64,000 nucleotides of DNA, from the NCBI RefSeq assembly GCF_014695775.1, contig NZ_JACJOX010000016.1, positions 82,271 to 146,270 of the forward strand. Reading direction: 5' to 3'. Both the position numbers and the translations under genes were made by a program. The DNA is from Leptolyngbya sp. FACHB-60. Its GTDB lineage: Bacteria; Cyanobacteriota; Cyanobacteriia; Phormidesmidales; Phormidesmidaceae. Positions 21,115 to 29,648 of this stretch are shown piece by piece (position 1 is the stretch's first letter; every line of letters starts with the position of its first letter). The notes below the pieces were generated by a model. The model had not been told where the DNA came from. It was given only the letters and a program-made list of their open reading frames with translations, and did no database searches.

Positions 21115-21854
21115 CTCTCCACAGGGCTAGTTGTCAGCGTCTTCATCAGCAGTTGAGACAGTTCTTCGGCCCGGGTGAGCACCATCAGATGGCCGCCATC
21201 GGGCACGACCACATCGGCATTGCGGTAGCCAAAGGGAAAGACGCGATCGCTACTGCCGTGAATGTGAACCAAACCCTCAGGCACCACCTGATTTTGCCAG
21301 CTCACCACCTGATTGATGGCCCACTTGAGAAACCAGGGATCGGTATCGACCAACACCTGCTTAAACAGTGAGCAGTCATCGCGGTTGTTGAGGCCAAACA
21401 GCCAGGTCAAAAGCCAATGCACTGCCCACAGCAGCTGCTTAAAGGGCACCACCAGTTGCACCGGCAGCCAGCGAAACACCTTAAAGTAGGCCGGGATTTC
21501 CGCCCCAGTAGTCGCGCTAGAAATCACAATCACCTGCTCCGGGCAACAGAGCTTCGCCATCTCGATCGCCATTAGCCCGCCAAAGGAAAGCCCCACCAGA
21601 ATCGGGTTTTCTACCGTCACCTGAGTCAGCAATCGCTGAGCATACTGCTCGATGGATTCATGGCGTTGAGGGCGCTGCCAAAGAATGTGCACGGGCCGAT
21701 AGCCCTCTAGCTGCAAGCGTTGAAACACCCGCCAGTCGGCACCGAGACCGCTGATAAAGTAGATCTCTCGCTCGGCGATCGCCAGATCAGTGTCTTCTGC
21801 GATCGCCGGAGCTTCAGCTTTGCCCTTTGGAGATGATGTGGCGGTGCCAACCAT
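21111..21854 (-). CDS. Alpha/beta hydrolase-like protein
   Basis: The 247-residue protein begins with about 28 low-complexity residues, then IYFISGLGADWRVFQRL and the elbow GLSFGGLMAIEMA with Ser90. A hydrophobic stretch with several Trp (VVPFKQLLWAVHWLLTWLFGL) follows, then HIHGSSDRVFP and VVPDGGHLMVL, which supply the Asp and His. The start ATG lies eight bases after the phasin-like stop, so the two are probably co-expressed. The lipid or ester substrate is unknown. Confidence 0.8.
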   Translation of the reverse strand: MVGTATSSPKGKAEAPAIAEDTDLAIAEREIYFISGLGADWRVFQRLQLEGYRPVHILWQRPQRHESIEQYAQRLLTQVTVENPILVGLSFGGLMAIEMAKLCCPEQVIVISSATTGAEIPAYFKVFRWLPVQLVVPFKQLLWAVHWLLTWLFGLNNRDDCSLFKQVLVDTDPWFLKWAINQVVSWQNQVVPEGLVHIHGSSDRVFPFGYRNADVVVPDGGHLMVLTRAEELSQLLMKTLTTSPVES

Positions 21855-21861
21855 GCTTGCC

Positions 21862-22239
21862 TTAGCCCTTGAGCGCCTCAATCTCACGGCGAATTGTCGC
21901 CAGCTCAAGGGTAAGGGCCTCTAGATCGCTCTGCACAGCGGTGTCGACTACAGTGCTGGCCACGGTGGTGATTGTGGTCTCACCGGCTGCCGAGTTAGAG
22001 CCGCCAAAAGGGTTAGGCACTTGGCTGAGCAATCCATCCACAAACTGCCGGGCCTCACGCTCGGTGACCTCGCCTTTGACCTCTAACTCTTCGGTGAGGC
22101 GGTTGACGTCGCCGCCCAGTTCAGAAAACTTTTGGCTTGAGGTTTCGGGGTCCTGTATGGCTTCAATCAACGATGCGGTGGCCCCGAGGGTAACGCGAAT
22201 TCCCTTCTGCAAGGTTTGAGACAGGTCATCAGGGTACAT
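21862..22239 (-). CDS. Phasin-like coiled-coil protein
   Basis: The 125-residue protein has a helical N-terminal half (LQKGIRVTLGATASLIEAI), the phasin-type segment VTEREARQFVDGLLSQ, a low-complexity Thr/Ser/Ala linker and a terminal coiled coil (DLEALTLELATIRREIEAL). It resembles the cyanobacterial PHA granule-associated-like proteins, but no PHA synthase genes are nearby. The ATG at 22239 gives MYPDDLSQ; the longer frame adds 23 unlikely residues. It precedes the hydrolase gene in one transcription unit. Confidence 0.65.
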   Translation of the reverse strand: MYPDDLSQTLQKGIRVTLGATASLIEAIQDPETSSQKFSELGGDVNRLTEELEVKGEVTEREARQFVDGLLSQVPNPFGGSNSAAGETTITTVASTVVDTAVQSDLEALTLELATIRREIEALKG

Positions 22240-22417
22240 AGCTTGCTGCCTTAAAAACTCCAAATCAAGCGCTTGATGGTCAAAGCAGACCGCTCTAAAC
22301 GCAACCAATGCCGCTCCGGCGGTCTTTGGCGCTCATATTCTATCGCGCCTCTCCGATTGGATGTGGCATCTCAGGCTACTATCCCACCTGGGGTATAGAG
22401 AGGCAACTTAGTACCCT

Positions 22418-22756
22418 CTAGCCCAGATACGTGATGACGTCGTCATAGATCTGCGACAGCTCGGCCTCGGTGGTGACGCGAATGCGATCGTCCCGCAAGG
22501 TCAGCAGCACCTTGGCCGCAAAGGGGCTGGGCCAAATGTTGGGATTGCAAAACACCTCCAGAAACACCTCTCCGCTGTGGCGATATTCCATCAGCGATTG
22601 GGGAATCCGACGACTGGTGTCTCCCCCCTGGGCAGCAGCGCTTTTCAGCGCAGTCATCAGCTCGTCTAGAGAGGCCTTAAGAGACTGGGCCGCTTCTACC
22701 GAAAAGGTAAAGCGAACAGATCCCTGGGGCAGGTTGAAGGTGAGGGGGGTGCTCAT
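22418..22756 (-). CDS. Conserved-type protein of unknown function
   Basis: I do not recognise this 112-residue protein. It starts MSTPLTFNLPQGSVRFTFSV, has a helix (AQSLKASLDELMTALKSAA) and a C-terminal beta-rich part ending YDDVITYLG. The start at 22756 is chosen because the upstream in-frame extension is rich in Trp/Pro and unlike a protein start. It may be cytoplasmic; there is no signal peptide or membrane segment. Confidence 0.6.
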   Translation of the reverse strand: MSTPLTFNLPQGSVRFTFSVEAAQSLKASLDELMTALKSAAAQGGDTSRRIPQSLMEYRHSGEVFLEVFCNPNIWPSPFAAKVLLTLRDDRIRVTTEAELSQIYDDVITYLG

Positions 22757-23300
22757 AGATGCAGTATCTCGTTGCGATCGGTTAAACAGAGTCGTCGGTT
22801 TGGCTGGCCACTGAAGCCAAAACGTTTCACTCATTGGAGCTAATCCAGCCAAACAATTGGGCCACCCCATTGTGTCACCTGGGTGTCACTGGGCGATTAG
22901 GGTGGGTGCCTAGACTGGCGATCGCCCTCACCCATTCACCCATTCACCCATTCACCCATTCACCCCTGTCGCCCCAGCCTCGCCCCGAACCTTCGTCAAA
23001 AGTAACGATAGGTTACGTTGTGTGTCTTGCTACGGCACAAAGCCAGTTTATATATAGCCACCCGGCACACCATTCAAATCCCAAAGAAAACCCTAAAGCT
23101 TTGCCAAATCAAGGGTTTACCTCTCTAAAGTAGTAAGTAACAACCCAGGTATGAGGACTAAGGTATGTATTTAGTTCTGTAATCATACGCTTGAGTGTTT
23201 ACTCCTACGGAGCTTCGCTCGGCTCAGCAGCTTGGGGACAACGCCCCAAAACGCCATCCGAAGCCCGTTCCCCGATCGCATTGCTACCGCTGGAGATGGC
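22757..23300. other. Long intergenic region before ctaA
   Basis: About 540 bases with no supported gene. It holds the CCCATTCA tandem repeat, then a lower-GC segment (22990-23170) with TTTATATATAGCC near 23046 that could include a promoter. CCTACGGAGCTTCGCTCGGC follows near 23205-23225, a GC-rich self-complementary motif. A frame starting at TTG 23232 reads into ctaA but lacks family support. Confidence 0.45.
22931..22962 (+). repeat. Octamer tandem repeat CCCATTCA
   Basis: Four perfect copies of CCCATTCA, flanked by CA and CCCC. Read on the other strand it is TGAATGGG, a one-base variant of the repeat at 16485-16515. Confidence 0.85.
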
Positions 23301-24332
23301 ATGGCCGCAAACTTTCCCTCGCTTTTATCCCCGGCTACAGCCCGTGAAGCGCTGTGGCCCAACAATAACGCTGCTCCTACCCCGGTCGATCGCATTCGTC
23401 GACTGGTTTGGAAGATTGCCGTGGCTACCCTCGCCCTCATGGCTGTAGGCAGCGCTACCCGGGTAATGAATGCGGGTCTGGCCTGCCCTGACTGGCCCTT
23501 GTGCTACGGCCAACTGGTGCCTCAGCAGCAGATGAACCTCCAGGTGTTCTTAGAGTGGTTCCACCGGCTCGATGCCGCCCTAATTGGTCTCAGCACCCTG
23601 TGGCTGGTCGCTCTCAGCCTGTGGTATCGACGGCAGGTGCCCGATTGGCTGCCCTGGGCAGCGGTAGGGGCGCTGGCGCTCATTGGTGTGCAGGGAGCGC
23701 TCGGGGGCCTGACGGTAACCCAGCTGCTGCGCTTTGACATTGTCACAGCCCACCTAGGTACGGCACTACTGTTCTTTAGCGCCATGTTAGTCATTGCCTG
23801 CTGCCTACTGCCCTACCGCAGCACCGGCACCGTGGGTCGTTTGCCCTGGATTGGCTTAGCAGCACTGGCCGTGGTCTACACCCAATGCCTGCTGGGGGGC
23901 CTGGTAGGGTCACGCTGGGCGGCGCACCAGTGCCTAGGGCTCAAGGAGCTGTGCCAGGTGATGAATAGCCATCTGCTGGGCATTGTGCCCACCACAGCCA
24001 TGGTGCTGGCGCTGACCTGGACAGTGTGGCGCACTCCAGCCCTAACTTATCCCTTAAGGCGGCTAGGCAGCCTGGTCAGCGTGCTGCTGGTGCTTCAGCT
24101 AGTGATGGGCATTGCGACCTTTCGGCTCCGGCTACAAATTGAGCCGCTGACGGTAGCTCACCACACCTTGGGGGCAGCGCTGGTGGGCACCCTAGTGTGT
24201 TTTACGGTGCTGGCCTGGCGCGATGCGCGCAGCGATCTGTCCCAGAGTCGCCTAGAGTCGCCCCCTGAGGATGGTCGTCTGGGCACCGCCGAAACCCCCT
24301 CTACTCCCACAGTTTCTACCGCCGAGGTCTAA
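23301..24332 (+). CDS. ctaA: Heme A synthase (COX15/CtaA family)
   Basis: CtaA oxidises the C8 methyl of heme O to give heme A for aa3-type terminal oxidases. The 343-residue protein has about eight membrane helices. The four-helix repeat is visible in GSATRVMNAGLACPDWP and FLEWFHRLDA, and in TAHLGTA, MNSHLLG and TVAHHTLGAAL, which give the heme-ligand histidines. The ATG at 23301 is preceded by GGAG and fits the family; an upstream TTG at 23232 is less likely. ctaB follows within 100 bases. A Ser/Thr/Pro-rich tail closes the protein. Confidence 0.92.
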   Translation: MAANFPSLLSPATAREALWPNNNAAPTPVDRIRRLVWKIAVATLALMAVGSATRVMNAGLACPDWPLCYGQLVPQQQMNLQVFLEWFHRLDAALIGLSTLWLVALSLWYRRQVPDWLPWAAVGALALIGVQGALGGLTVTQLLRFDIVTAHLGTALLFFSAMLVIACCLLPYRSTGTVGRLPWIGLAALAVVYTQCLLGGLVGSRWAAHQCLGLKELCQVMNSHLLGIVPTTAMVLALTWTVWRTPALTYPLRRLGSLVSVLLVLQLVMGIATFRLRLQIEPLTVAHHTLGAALVGTLVCFTVLAWRDARSDLSQSRLESPPEDGRLGTAETPSTPTVSTAEV

Positions 24333-24423
24333 AGACGTTCGCCGTCGTAATGAGGTTGTTACCACCTTTTTCGAACCCGTTGAGCTGACAGCTACGGCTT
24401 TAAAACCATTTAGGATTTTTTGC

Positions 24424-25404
24424 ATGAATCAGACCACCACATGGACTGCCCCCACTCGGCACCACGAGACCTTTAAGGCCGTTGTGCAGAGCTATGTGCA
24501 GCTCACCAAGCCCCGCATCATCCCCCTGCTGCTGATTGAGACAGCAGCGGCGATGTGGGTGGCGAGCCAGGGCGAAATCGACCCGGTGCTGTTGATGGTG
24601 ACCCTGCTGAGCGGCACCCTGGCAGCGGCTTCGGCTCAGACCATCAACTGCGTCTACGATCGCGACATTGACTTTGACATGGAGCGCACTCGCCACCGTC
24701 CCATTCCCGCCGGACGCATTCAGGTGCGCGACGCGCTGGTGTTTGCTGGGGTGCTGGCGGTGCTGTCTTTTGGCCTGCAAGCCTGGGTGGCCAACCTGCT
24801 GAGCGCCGGGCTGGCCATGCTGGGCATTGCCATTTACGTGGGGGTCTATACCCTCTGGCTGAAGCGATCTTCGCCTCAAAACATCGTTATCGGCGGCGCT
24901 GCCGGAGCGATTCCACCCCTGGTGGGCTGGGCAGCAGTGACGGGCGATCTGCCCCTGGCGGCATGGCTATTTTTTGCGATCGTGTTTATCTGGACGCCGC
25001 CCCACTTTTGGGGACTGGCCATGCTAATTCAAGATGACTACGCCAAGGTCAACGTGCCGATGATGCCGGTGATCGCAGGCGACGAGGCCACGGCGCAGCA
25101 GATCTGGTACTACACCCTGGTGTTGGTGCCCCTGACGCTGATGATGACGTTTCCCCTAGGAGCGACTGGTGCGGTGTATGCGGCGATCGCCCTAGTGCTA
25201 GGAGTTATGTTCATTCAGCGGGCCTGGGCATTGCTGCAAGCGCCGAGCGATCGCGACTTGGCCAAAGGACTGTTCAAGTTCTCCATTCTCTACATGATGC
25301 TGCTGTCGGCCGGCATGGTAGTCGATAGCTGGCCCGTGACCCGTGCCCTGGTGGCAAGCCTTTCAAGCCATCTAGAGCCCTTAATCAGCATGCTGCCCTT
25401 CTAA
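24424..25404 (+). CDS. ctaB: Protoheme IX farnesyltransferase (heme O synthase)
   Basis: CtaB transfers a farnesyl group to protoheme to make heme O, the CtaA substrate. The 326-residue UbiA-family protein has the prenyl-diphosphate Mg2+ motif NCVYDRDIDFDMERTRHRP and a second aspartate motif in LIQDDYAKVNVPMMP. About nine membrane helices are visible. The ATG at 24424 is chosen; the open frame extends upstream through 51 unrelated codons overlapping the end of ctaA. The oxidase subunit genes (ctaCDE) are not in the window. Confidence 0.96.
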   Translation: MNQTTTWTAPTRHHETFKAVVQSYVQLTKPRIIPLLLIETAAAMWVASQGEIDPVLLMVTLLSGTLAAASAQTINCVYDRDIDFDMERTRHRPIPAGRIQVRDALVFAGVLAVLSFGLQAWVANLLSAGLAMLGIAIYVGVYTLWLKRSSPQNIVIGGAAGAIPPLVGWAAVTGDLPLAAWLFFAIVFIWTPPHFWGLAMLIQDDYAKVNVPMMPVIAGDEATAQQIWYYTLVLVPLTLMMTFPLGATGAVYAAIALVLGVMFIQRAWALLQAPSDRDLAKGLFKFSILYMMLLSAGMVVDSWPVTRALVASLSSHLEPLISMLPF

Positions 25405-25446
25405 GTCAATTTCCGAGCAAACAGAATGAGCACATCAACACAAGGA

Positions 25447-25500
25447 GGCTGAGGGAACAGCCTACAAGCTTTCTGAGGACGAGTGTGTCTCCAGAAAGCC
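25447..25500 (+). ncRNA. Two adjacent hairpins, possible structured RNA
   Basis: GGCTG/CAGCC closes a six-base loop at 25447-25462. GCTTTCTG (25468-25475) pairs with CAGAAAGC (25492-25499) around a 16-base loop containing GAGTGTGT. Neither stem ends in a T-run, so they are not simple terminators. They may be the 3' end of the ctaB message, a small RNA or a leader. Evidence is only structural. Confidence 0.25.
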
Positions 25501-25509
25501 GAAGCTGAC

Positions 25510-25515
25510 TATAAT
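25510..25515 (+). promoter_or_regulatory. Possible -10 box for the SLOG gene
   Basis: A perfect TATAAT lies about 140 bases before the first plausible ATG of the SLOG gene. No good -35 is seen at the usual distance. Confidence 0.3.
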
Positions 25516-25655
25516 CCCTGTTATGAATTTATCGTTTGCGGTGCTTTACATAGCGCCGAGCATAGCCGTTGGGCAAACGGGTGGTGGGTTGCTCCACGAT
25601 GAAGCGTATAAATACGTTTCCTTTGAGATAGTGTCTTAAATTGTGTTGCCGCCGT

Positions 25656-26422
25656 ATGCTGCGCCCCTTTGTTCCTGAAATTAGCGACGTTCAATTCCCC
25701 AATGGCAATAGTGCTCAGGTGTTGTCGCTATCGGATCAAACCACGAGTCTACAGGCCCTAGACTGCATGGAGTTGCCCATAGCTCAGCCTACTCTGGTGA
25801 TTATCGGAGGGACTAGCTTGATGTCTGCCGAGAGCATCGAGCGATTGCAAACGGTCTTTGACCAGGTGTTTGCACGTCTAGCCCAATCTTTGGGCCTAAC
25901 GGTGCTTGATGGCGGCACCGATTCCGGACCAATTCACCTTATGGGTCAAGCACGCCGCACCATGGGTGGCAAATTTCCCCTATTGGGGTGGTGCCCCAGG
26001 GTAAGGCTCGGTTGCCGAGCGATCGCCACGACGACGATTCCCTCCATGACCTAGAGCCTAACCACACCCACTTTTTTCTCATCCCTGGTGATGAGTGGGG
26101 CAGTGAGTCGCCTTGGCTGGCCGAGTTTGCCTCCCAAATTTCTGTTGGCTGCCCGGCGCTGACCATTTTGGTCAACGGCGGCCAGATAGCCTTAGTCGAC
26201 TTGAAAGAAAATTTGGCGACGGGCAGACCGGCGATTGTGTTGTCAGGTAGTGGGCGTCTAGCGGATTCGATCGCCACACCACTACCTGAGACTGATCCAG
26301 CGATTCTTGAACTGATTCAGCACTACCAGCCCAACGGTAAGTTAGAGATCGTAGATTTATCCTTGCCGGTCGATCAGATGCGCGATCGCCTGCAGCAGTA
26401 CTTCAGCTCCACCAGCTTCTGA
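25656..26422 (+). pseudogene. SLOG (TRPM-type LSDAT) domain gene, broken by one-base deletion
   Basis: Two overlapping frames encode consecutive parts of one protein. The first ends its family-like sequence at VIIGGTSLMSAE...LDGGTDSGPIHLMGQARR...KFPLLG; the second continues VVPQGKAR, then THFFLIPGDEWGSESPWLAEFAS, LVNGGQIALVDLKENLATG and RPAIVLSGSGRLADSIA. Joined, they form about 255 residues of the prokaryotic SLOG family related to TRPM N-termini, thought to bind nucleotide-derived ligands. The break lies at 25985-25991, where GGGGTGG needs one more G. It may be a true pseudogene, a slippage site or an assembly error. Start ATG 25656 is tentative. Confidence 0.72.
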
Positions 26423-26979
26423 GTCTTGCCATGAACTCTTTGGCTCCAAAGCCGCTCGATTCTACGCTTGCTCCCAAAAGCAGTGCTGCTTCCTAAAGCC
26501 TGCTCAACAGCGCTGAGAAAGGTATTGGGTCTACAGCTAAAATCCCACCAGCTCACAGAAGCGGTTTCTTGTCGTCGATCGCCTGGCTACACTTTTGGCA
26601 CTGTTTCGGTAGCGGCAGGAATTCATAGAGGTCGAGCCAGATATTCCCCAAGCCTTTGGCCTTGAGCTGCTCTTTAAGGGCGATCACAAACGCTTTACTG
26701 TCAGACCGTCCGTAGCAAATAAAGGCGTCTTCAAAGGCCGGCATAGAGCGACTAGAGGAATGTAAGGAGGTTTGGAATTCTAATTTTTCAACCCTGTTTT
26801 CTCCAAAGAGACCGGATTTTTCTGAGGTGAAAAGCGTCCCCCCCTAAGTAAACCGCTTCTAGACCGAGTTCCTGATAAACATTTAGATTTTGCTTACAAA
26901 CCCAATTGCCCCCGCCGCTCTGTGGAGTTCTGTAGAATAACCAATGTAGGAACCAATACGTTTGGGGTTAGCTCTACAG
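26423..26979. other. Degenerate region with TIR remnant before the ABC exporter
   Basis: About 550 bases between the SLOG gene and the ABC ATPase gene hold one recognisable gene fragment (TIR, 26553-26744) and otherwise no supported gene. Composition is less GC-rich and codon patterns are irregular, consistent with decay. Confidence 0.5.
26553..26744 (-). pseudogene. TIR-domain protein, N-terminal remnant
   Basis: The 63-codon frame starts MPAFEDAFICYGRSDSKAF and continues IALKEQLKAKGLGNIWLDL. This matches the first strand and helix of cyanobacterial TIR domains (typical form DAFISYGRADSKAF...WFD). After about residue 38 the similarity stops and the frame ends soon after. The BB loop, the catalytic-Glu region and everything downstream are missing. 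It is therefore a truncated leftover, not a working NADase or adaptor. Confidence 0.6.
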
Positions 26980-28005
26980 ATGGCCGCGGCGGTAACAATT
27001 CAAAACCTGAAGAAGTCCTACGGGGCGGTGGAAGCGGTGCGGGATGTGTCTCTCACCATTGAGCCCGGCGAAATTTTTGGCCTGTTAGGGCCGAACGGAG
27101 CGGGCAAAACCACCACCATCCGCTGCCTCTGCACCCTGGCCACCCCCGACAGCGGCACCCTTGAGGTGATGGGTGTTTCGGTAGTCGAGCAGCCTCGGCT
27201 GGTGCGCCAGTACCTGGGCTATATCGCCCAGGAAGTTGCCCTCGACAAGGTGCTGACCGGGCGCGAGCTATTGCGACTTCAGGCCGATATCTACCACATG
27301 CCTAGGGGTGTCTCTGGCCCTCGCATCAACCAGATGATCGACCTGCTAGAGCTGGGTGACTGGGCCGACAAAAAGACTGGCACCTACTCTGGGGGGTTGC
27401 GAAAGCGTCTTGATCTGGCCCTTGGGTTGCTCCATCAGCCTGATCTGCTGGTGCTCGACGAGCCCACGGTTGGCCTCGACATTGAGACGCGATCGGCAGT
27501 GTGGGGCTTCTTGCGGCAGCTACGGGCGGCGGGCACCACAATTTTAGTTACCAGCCACTACCTCGAAGAAGTCGATGCCCTGGCCGATCGCGTCGCCATC
27601 ATCGACCGAGGTCGAGTGATTTCGGCCGGCACCCCCAGCGATTTGAAAGATAAGATTGGGGGCGATCGCATCACCCTGCGCATTCGCGAATTCACCTCTG
27701 ATGCCGAAGCCGCCGATGCCCGCACCATGCTAGCTGAGCTGCCCTTTGTGCGCGAGGTGATCGTCAACTCGGCTCAGGGGAATTCTCTCAACTTAGTGGT
27801 TGACCGTCAGCCCGATGTGCTGTTGACGGTACAGCAGGCGCTCAAAGCCGCTGACCTGCCAGTATTTGGCATTGCCCAATCGCGCCCTAGCCTTGACGAT
27901 GTGTATCTGGCCGCCACAGGCCGCACCTTGATGGATGCGGAGCTGGCTGCCGTAGGCCAGCGCGACCTTAAGAAAGAAAAGAAACAGGCCATGAAGGGAC
28001 GCTAG
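26980..28005 (+). CDS. ABC-2 exporter ATP-binding protein (DrrA-like)
   Basis: The 341-residue protein is a complete ABC ATPase: Walker A GPNGAGKTT (about 37-45), signature YSGGLRKRL, Walker B LLVLDEPTVGLD and switch His in TSHYLEEVDALADR. The C-terminal 110 residues form the accessory domain seen in DrrA-type exporters. It powers the membrane protein encoded nine bases downstream. The ATG at 26980 gives the standard start; a TTG at 26962 is possible. The exported compound is unknown. Confidence 0.94.
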   Translation: MAAAVTIQNLKKSYGAVEAVRDVSLTIEPGEIFGLLGPNGAGKTTTIRCLCTLATPDSGTLEVMGVSVVEQPRLVRQYLGYIAQEVALDKVLTGRELLRLQADIYHMPRGVSGPRINQMIDLLELGDWADKKTGTYSGGLRKRLDLALGLLHQPDLLVLDEPTVGLDIETRSAVWGFLRQLRAAGTTILVTSHYLEEVDALADRVAIIDRGRVISAGTPSDLKDKIGGDRITLRIREFTSDAEAADARTMLAELPFVREVIVNSAQGNSLNLVVDRQPDVLLTVQQALKAADLPVFGIAQSRPSLDDVYLAATGRTLMDAELAAVGQRDLKKEKKQAMKGR

Positions 28006-28014
28006 GATAACACC

Positions 28015-28932
28015 ATGAGCACCACTATTCCCACTCCATCCCCCCGGCGCGAGGCTGCCCCCAGCCTTGAGAATTCAGACCTTAAAGCTTGGAAGGCTGA
28101 CCTGATCAAATCCCAAGGGCTGGTCTCGGGAGCCTTTTTGCAAGAGACCCTCGCCATGACCCGGCGACTATTTATTCAGCTTCAGCGCCGCCCGACTACC
28201 CTGGTGGCCGGAGTAATTCAGCCGTTAATTTGGCTAGTGCTGTTTGGGGCGCTGTTTCAGAACGTGCCGGCAGGGTTGTTTGGCGAAAGCCGCAACTATG
28301 GCCAGTTCTTGGGGGCAGGTATCATTGTGTTTACCGCCTTTGGGGGTGCGCTCAACGCTGGCCTACCGGTGATGTTTGACCGCGAGTTTGGCTTTTTGAA
28401 CCGGTTCTTAGTGGCACCCTTGGCCTCGCGCTACTCCATTGTGGTGGCGTCGGCGCTGTTTATTGCTGCCCTGAGCCTGGTGCAAACGGCGGCAATTTTG
28501 GCCCTTAGCGCTGTGCTTGGTGCAGGGTTGCCTAGCCTGCCGGGGTTACTGCTAGTGCTGTTTATCGTCATGGCGCTGGTGCTAGGTGTGACGGCCCTCA
28601 GCTTAGGATTGACCTTTGCGCTGCCTGGCCACATTGAGCTGATCGGTGTGATCTTTGTGACAAACCTGCCCCTGCTCTTTTCGAGTACGGCTTTGGTTCC
28701 GCTAGACTTTATGCCCCGGTGGCTCCAGGTAGTGGCTAGCTTAAACCCACTGACCTACGCCATTGAGCCCATTCGTTACGTCTATCTGCACCCAGTCTGG
28801 GGTTTGGGTGACACAGTGCTGCAAACGCCTTTTGCGGCTGTTTCGCTGGGGGCTTGTCTAGCGGTTTTGGTGGTTTTCTGTGGTCTGGCGTTAGGGCTCA
28901 TTCAGCCTCTGCTGCGCCGCCGTATTGCTTAG
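28015..28932 (+). CDS. ABC-2 type exporter membrane protein
   Basis: The 305-residue protein has a polar N-terminus of about 45 residues, then six membrane helices of the ABC-2 permease fold. Typical segments are RRPTTLVAGVIQPLIWLVLFG, MFDREFGFLNRFLVAPLASR and ASLNPLTYAIEPIRYVYL. It starts nine bases after the ATPase gene and forms the exporter with it. DrrB-like pairs export antibiotics or lipids; the substrate here is not known. Confidence 0.92.
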   Translation: MSTTIPTPSPRREAAPSLENSDLKAWKADLIKSQGLVSGAFLQETLAMTRRLFIQLQRRPTTLVAGVIQPLIWLVLFGALFQNVPAGLFGESRNYGQFLGAGIIVFTAFGGALNAGLPVMFDREFGFLNRFLVAPLASRYSIVVASALFIAALSLVQTAAILALSAVLGAGLPSLPGLLLVLFIVMALVLGVTALSLGLTFALPGHIELIGVIFVTNLPLLFSSTALVPLDFMPRWLQVVASLNPLTYAIEPIRYVYLHPVWGLGDTVLQTPFAAVSLGACLAVLVVFCGLALGLIQPLLRRRIA

Positions 28933-29072
28933 TGGCCACTCTGTTGAGCCAATCGCAGAGCTGGCATGCAGGGGTCGGCAGCTAGCGAGTTAGCCGCTAC
29001 AATGGCAAGCGTAGACAGCACGGTTCCCTGTGCATCAAAGTCTTAGTTGTTATGGTGTCAAGGAGTGCTCCT

Positions 29073-29459
29073 ATGGCTTACCCAATTTTTTTCTCTAGAC
29101 CGGTAGCTGCCGCAATCGCCGCCGCTAGCCTATTAGTTCTGGCTCCGGCAGCTTTGGCTCAGTCTACGGCCACCGACCCAAGCCGCACCCCGCGTGCCGA
29201 TACCAATGAAGGGTTTGGGGACAGCGATGCCAACGGCGGCATCTTTGGCGAGAGCAGCAGCCCCTTCGATCTAATTCACCGGGCGGTTTTGATGAACGAT
29301 CGCACCCCCAGCGACTTTAGCCGTCAGCACCGCGGCCGTATCAGCGACGAAGCATTGAATTTCCGCACCTTACAGCAGGATGCCATGCGCCGTCAGCAGC
29401 CCCAGCCTACCCAGACTGAGGCGACTGAGGTCATCACTCCCGAAACTGGCGAAGAGTAA
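29073..29459 (+). CDS. Small secreted protein of unknown function
   Basis: The 128-residue protein has a clear Sec signal peptide (PVAAAIAAASLLVLAPAALA, cleavage after ALA). The mature part is polar, rich in Asp, Gln, Arg and Thr, with SSSPFDLIHRAVLMNDRTPSDFSR in the middle and a disordered tail. An AGGAG lies before the ATG at 29073, which is preferred to 29052. I do not recognise the family. A terminator follows 68 bases after the stop, so it is transcribed alone. Confidence 0.7.
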   Translation: MAYPIFFSRPVAAAIAAASLLVLAPAALAQSTATDPSRTPRADTNEGFGDSDANGGIFGESSSPFDLIHRAVLMNDRTPSDFSRQHRGRISDEALNFRTLQQDAMRRQQPQPTQTEATEVITPETGEE

Positions 29460-29527
29460 GCCACTGTTTTTAGGGTAAAAGACAGTAAGTCGTCTGCTTT
29501 GGAAAAAGGACACACTCCAAAACAACG

Positions 29528-29563
29528 AAAAATCGCCGCTGAGAGTTCAGCGGCGATTTTTTT
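29528..29563 (+). terminator. Intrinsic terminator after the secreted protein gene
   Basis: A 15-bp stem (AATCGCCGCTGA/TCAGCGGCGATT core) with a GAGT loop is followed by seven Ts. It also presents an A-rich/T-rich pair on the opposite strand. Confidence 0.92.
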
Positions 29564-29648
29564 AACGGCTGCTTTGAGTAGCTGCATGAAAGAACGGAGT
29601 GAAGGCTTTGCCTCCCGACGTTTTCTAAGCTTCATCTCTGTCCGCACC

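Noticed and set aside
25405..25640. Yfr1-type small RNA near the hairpins
   Set aside because: The ACUCCUCACAC core of Yfr1 is not present on either strand.
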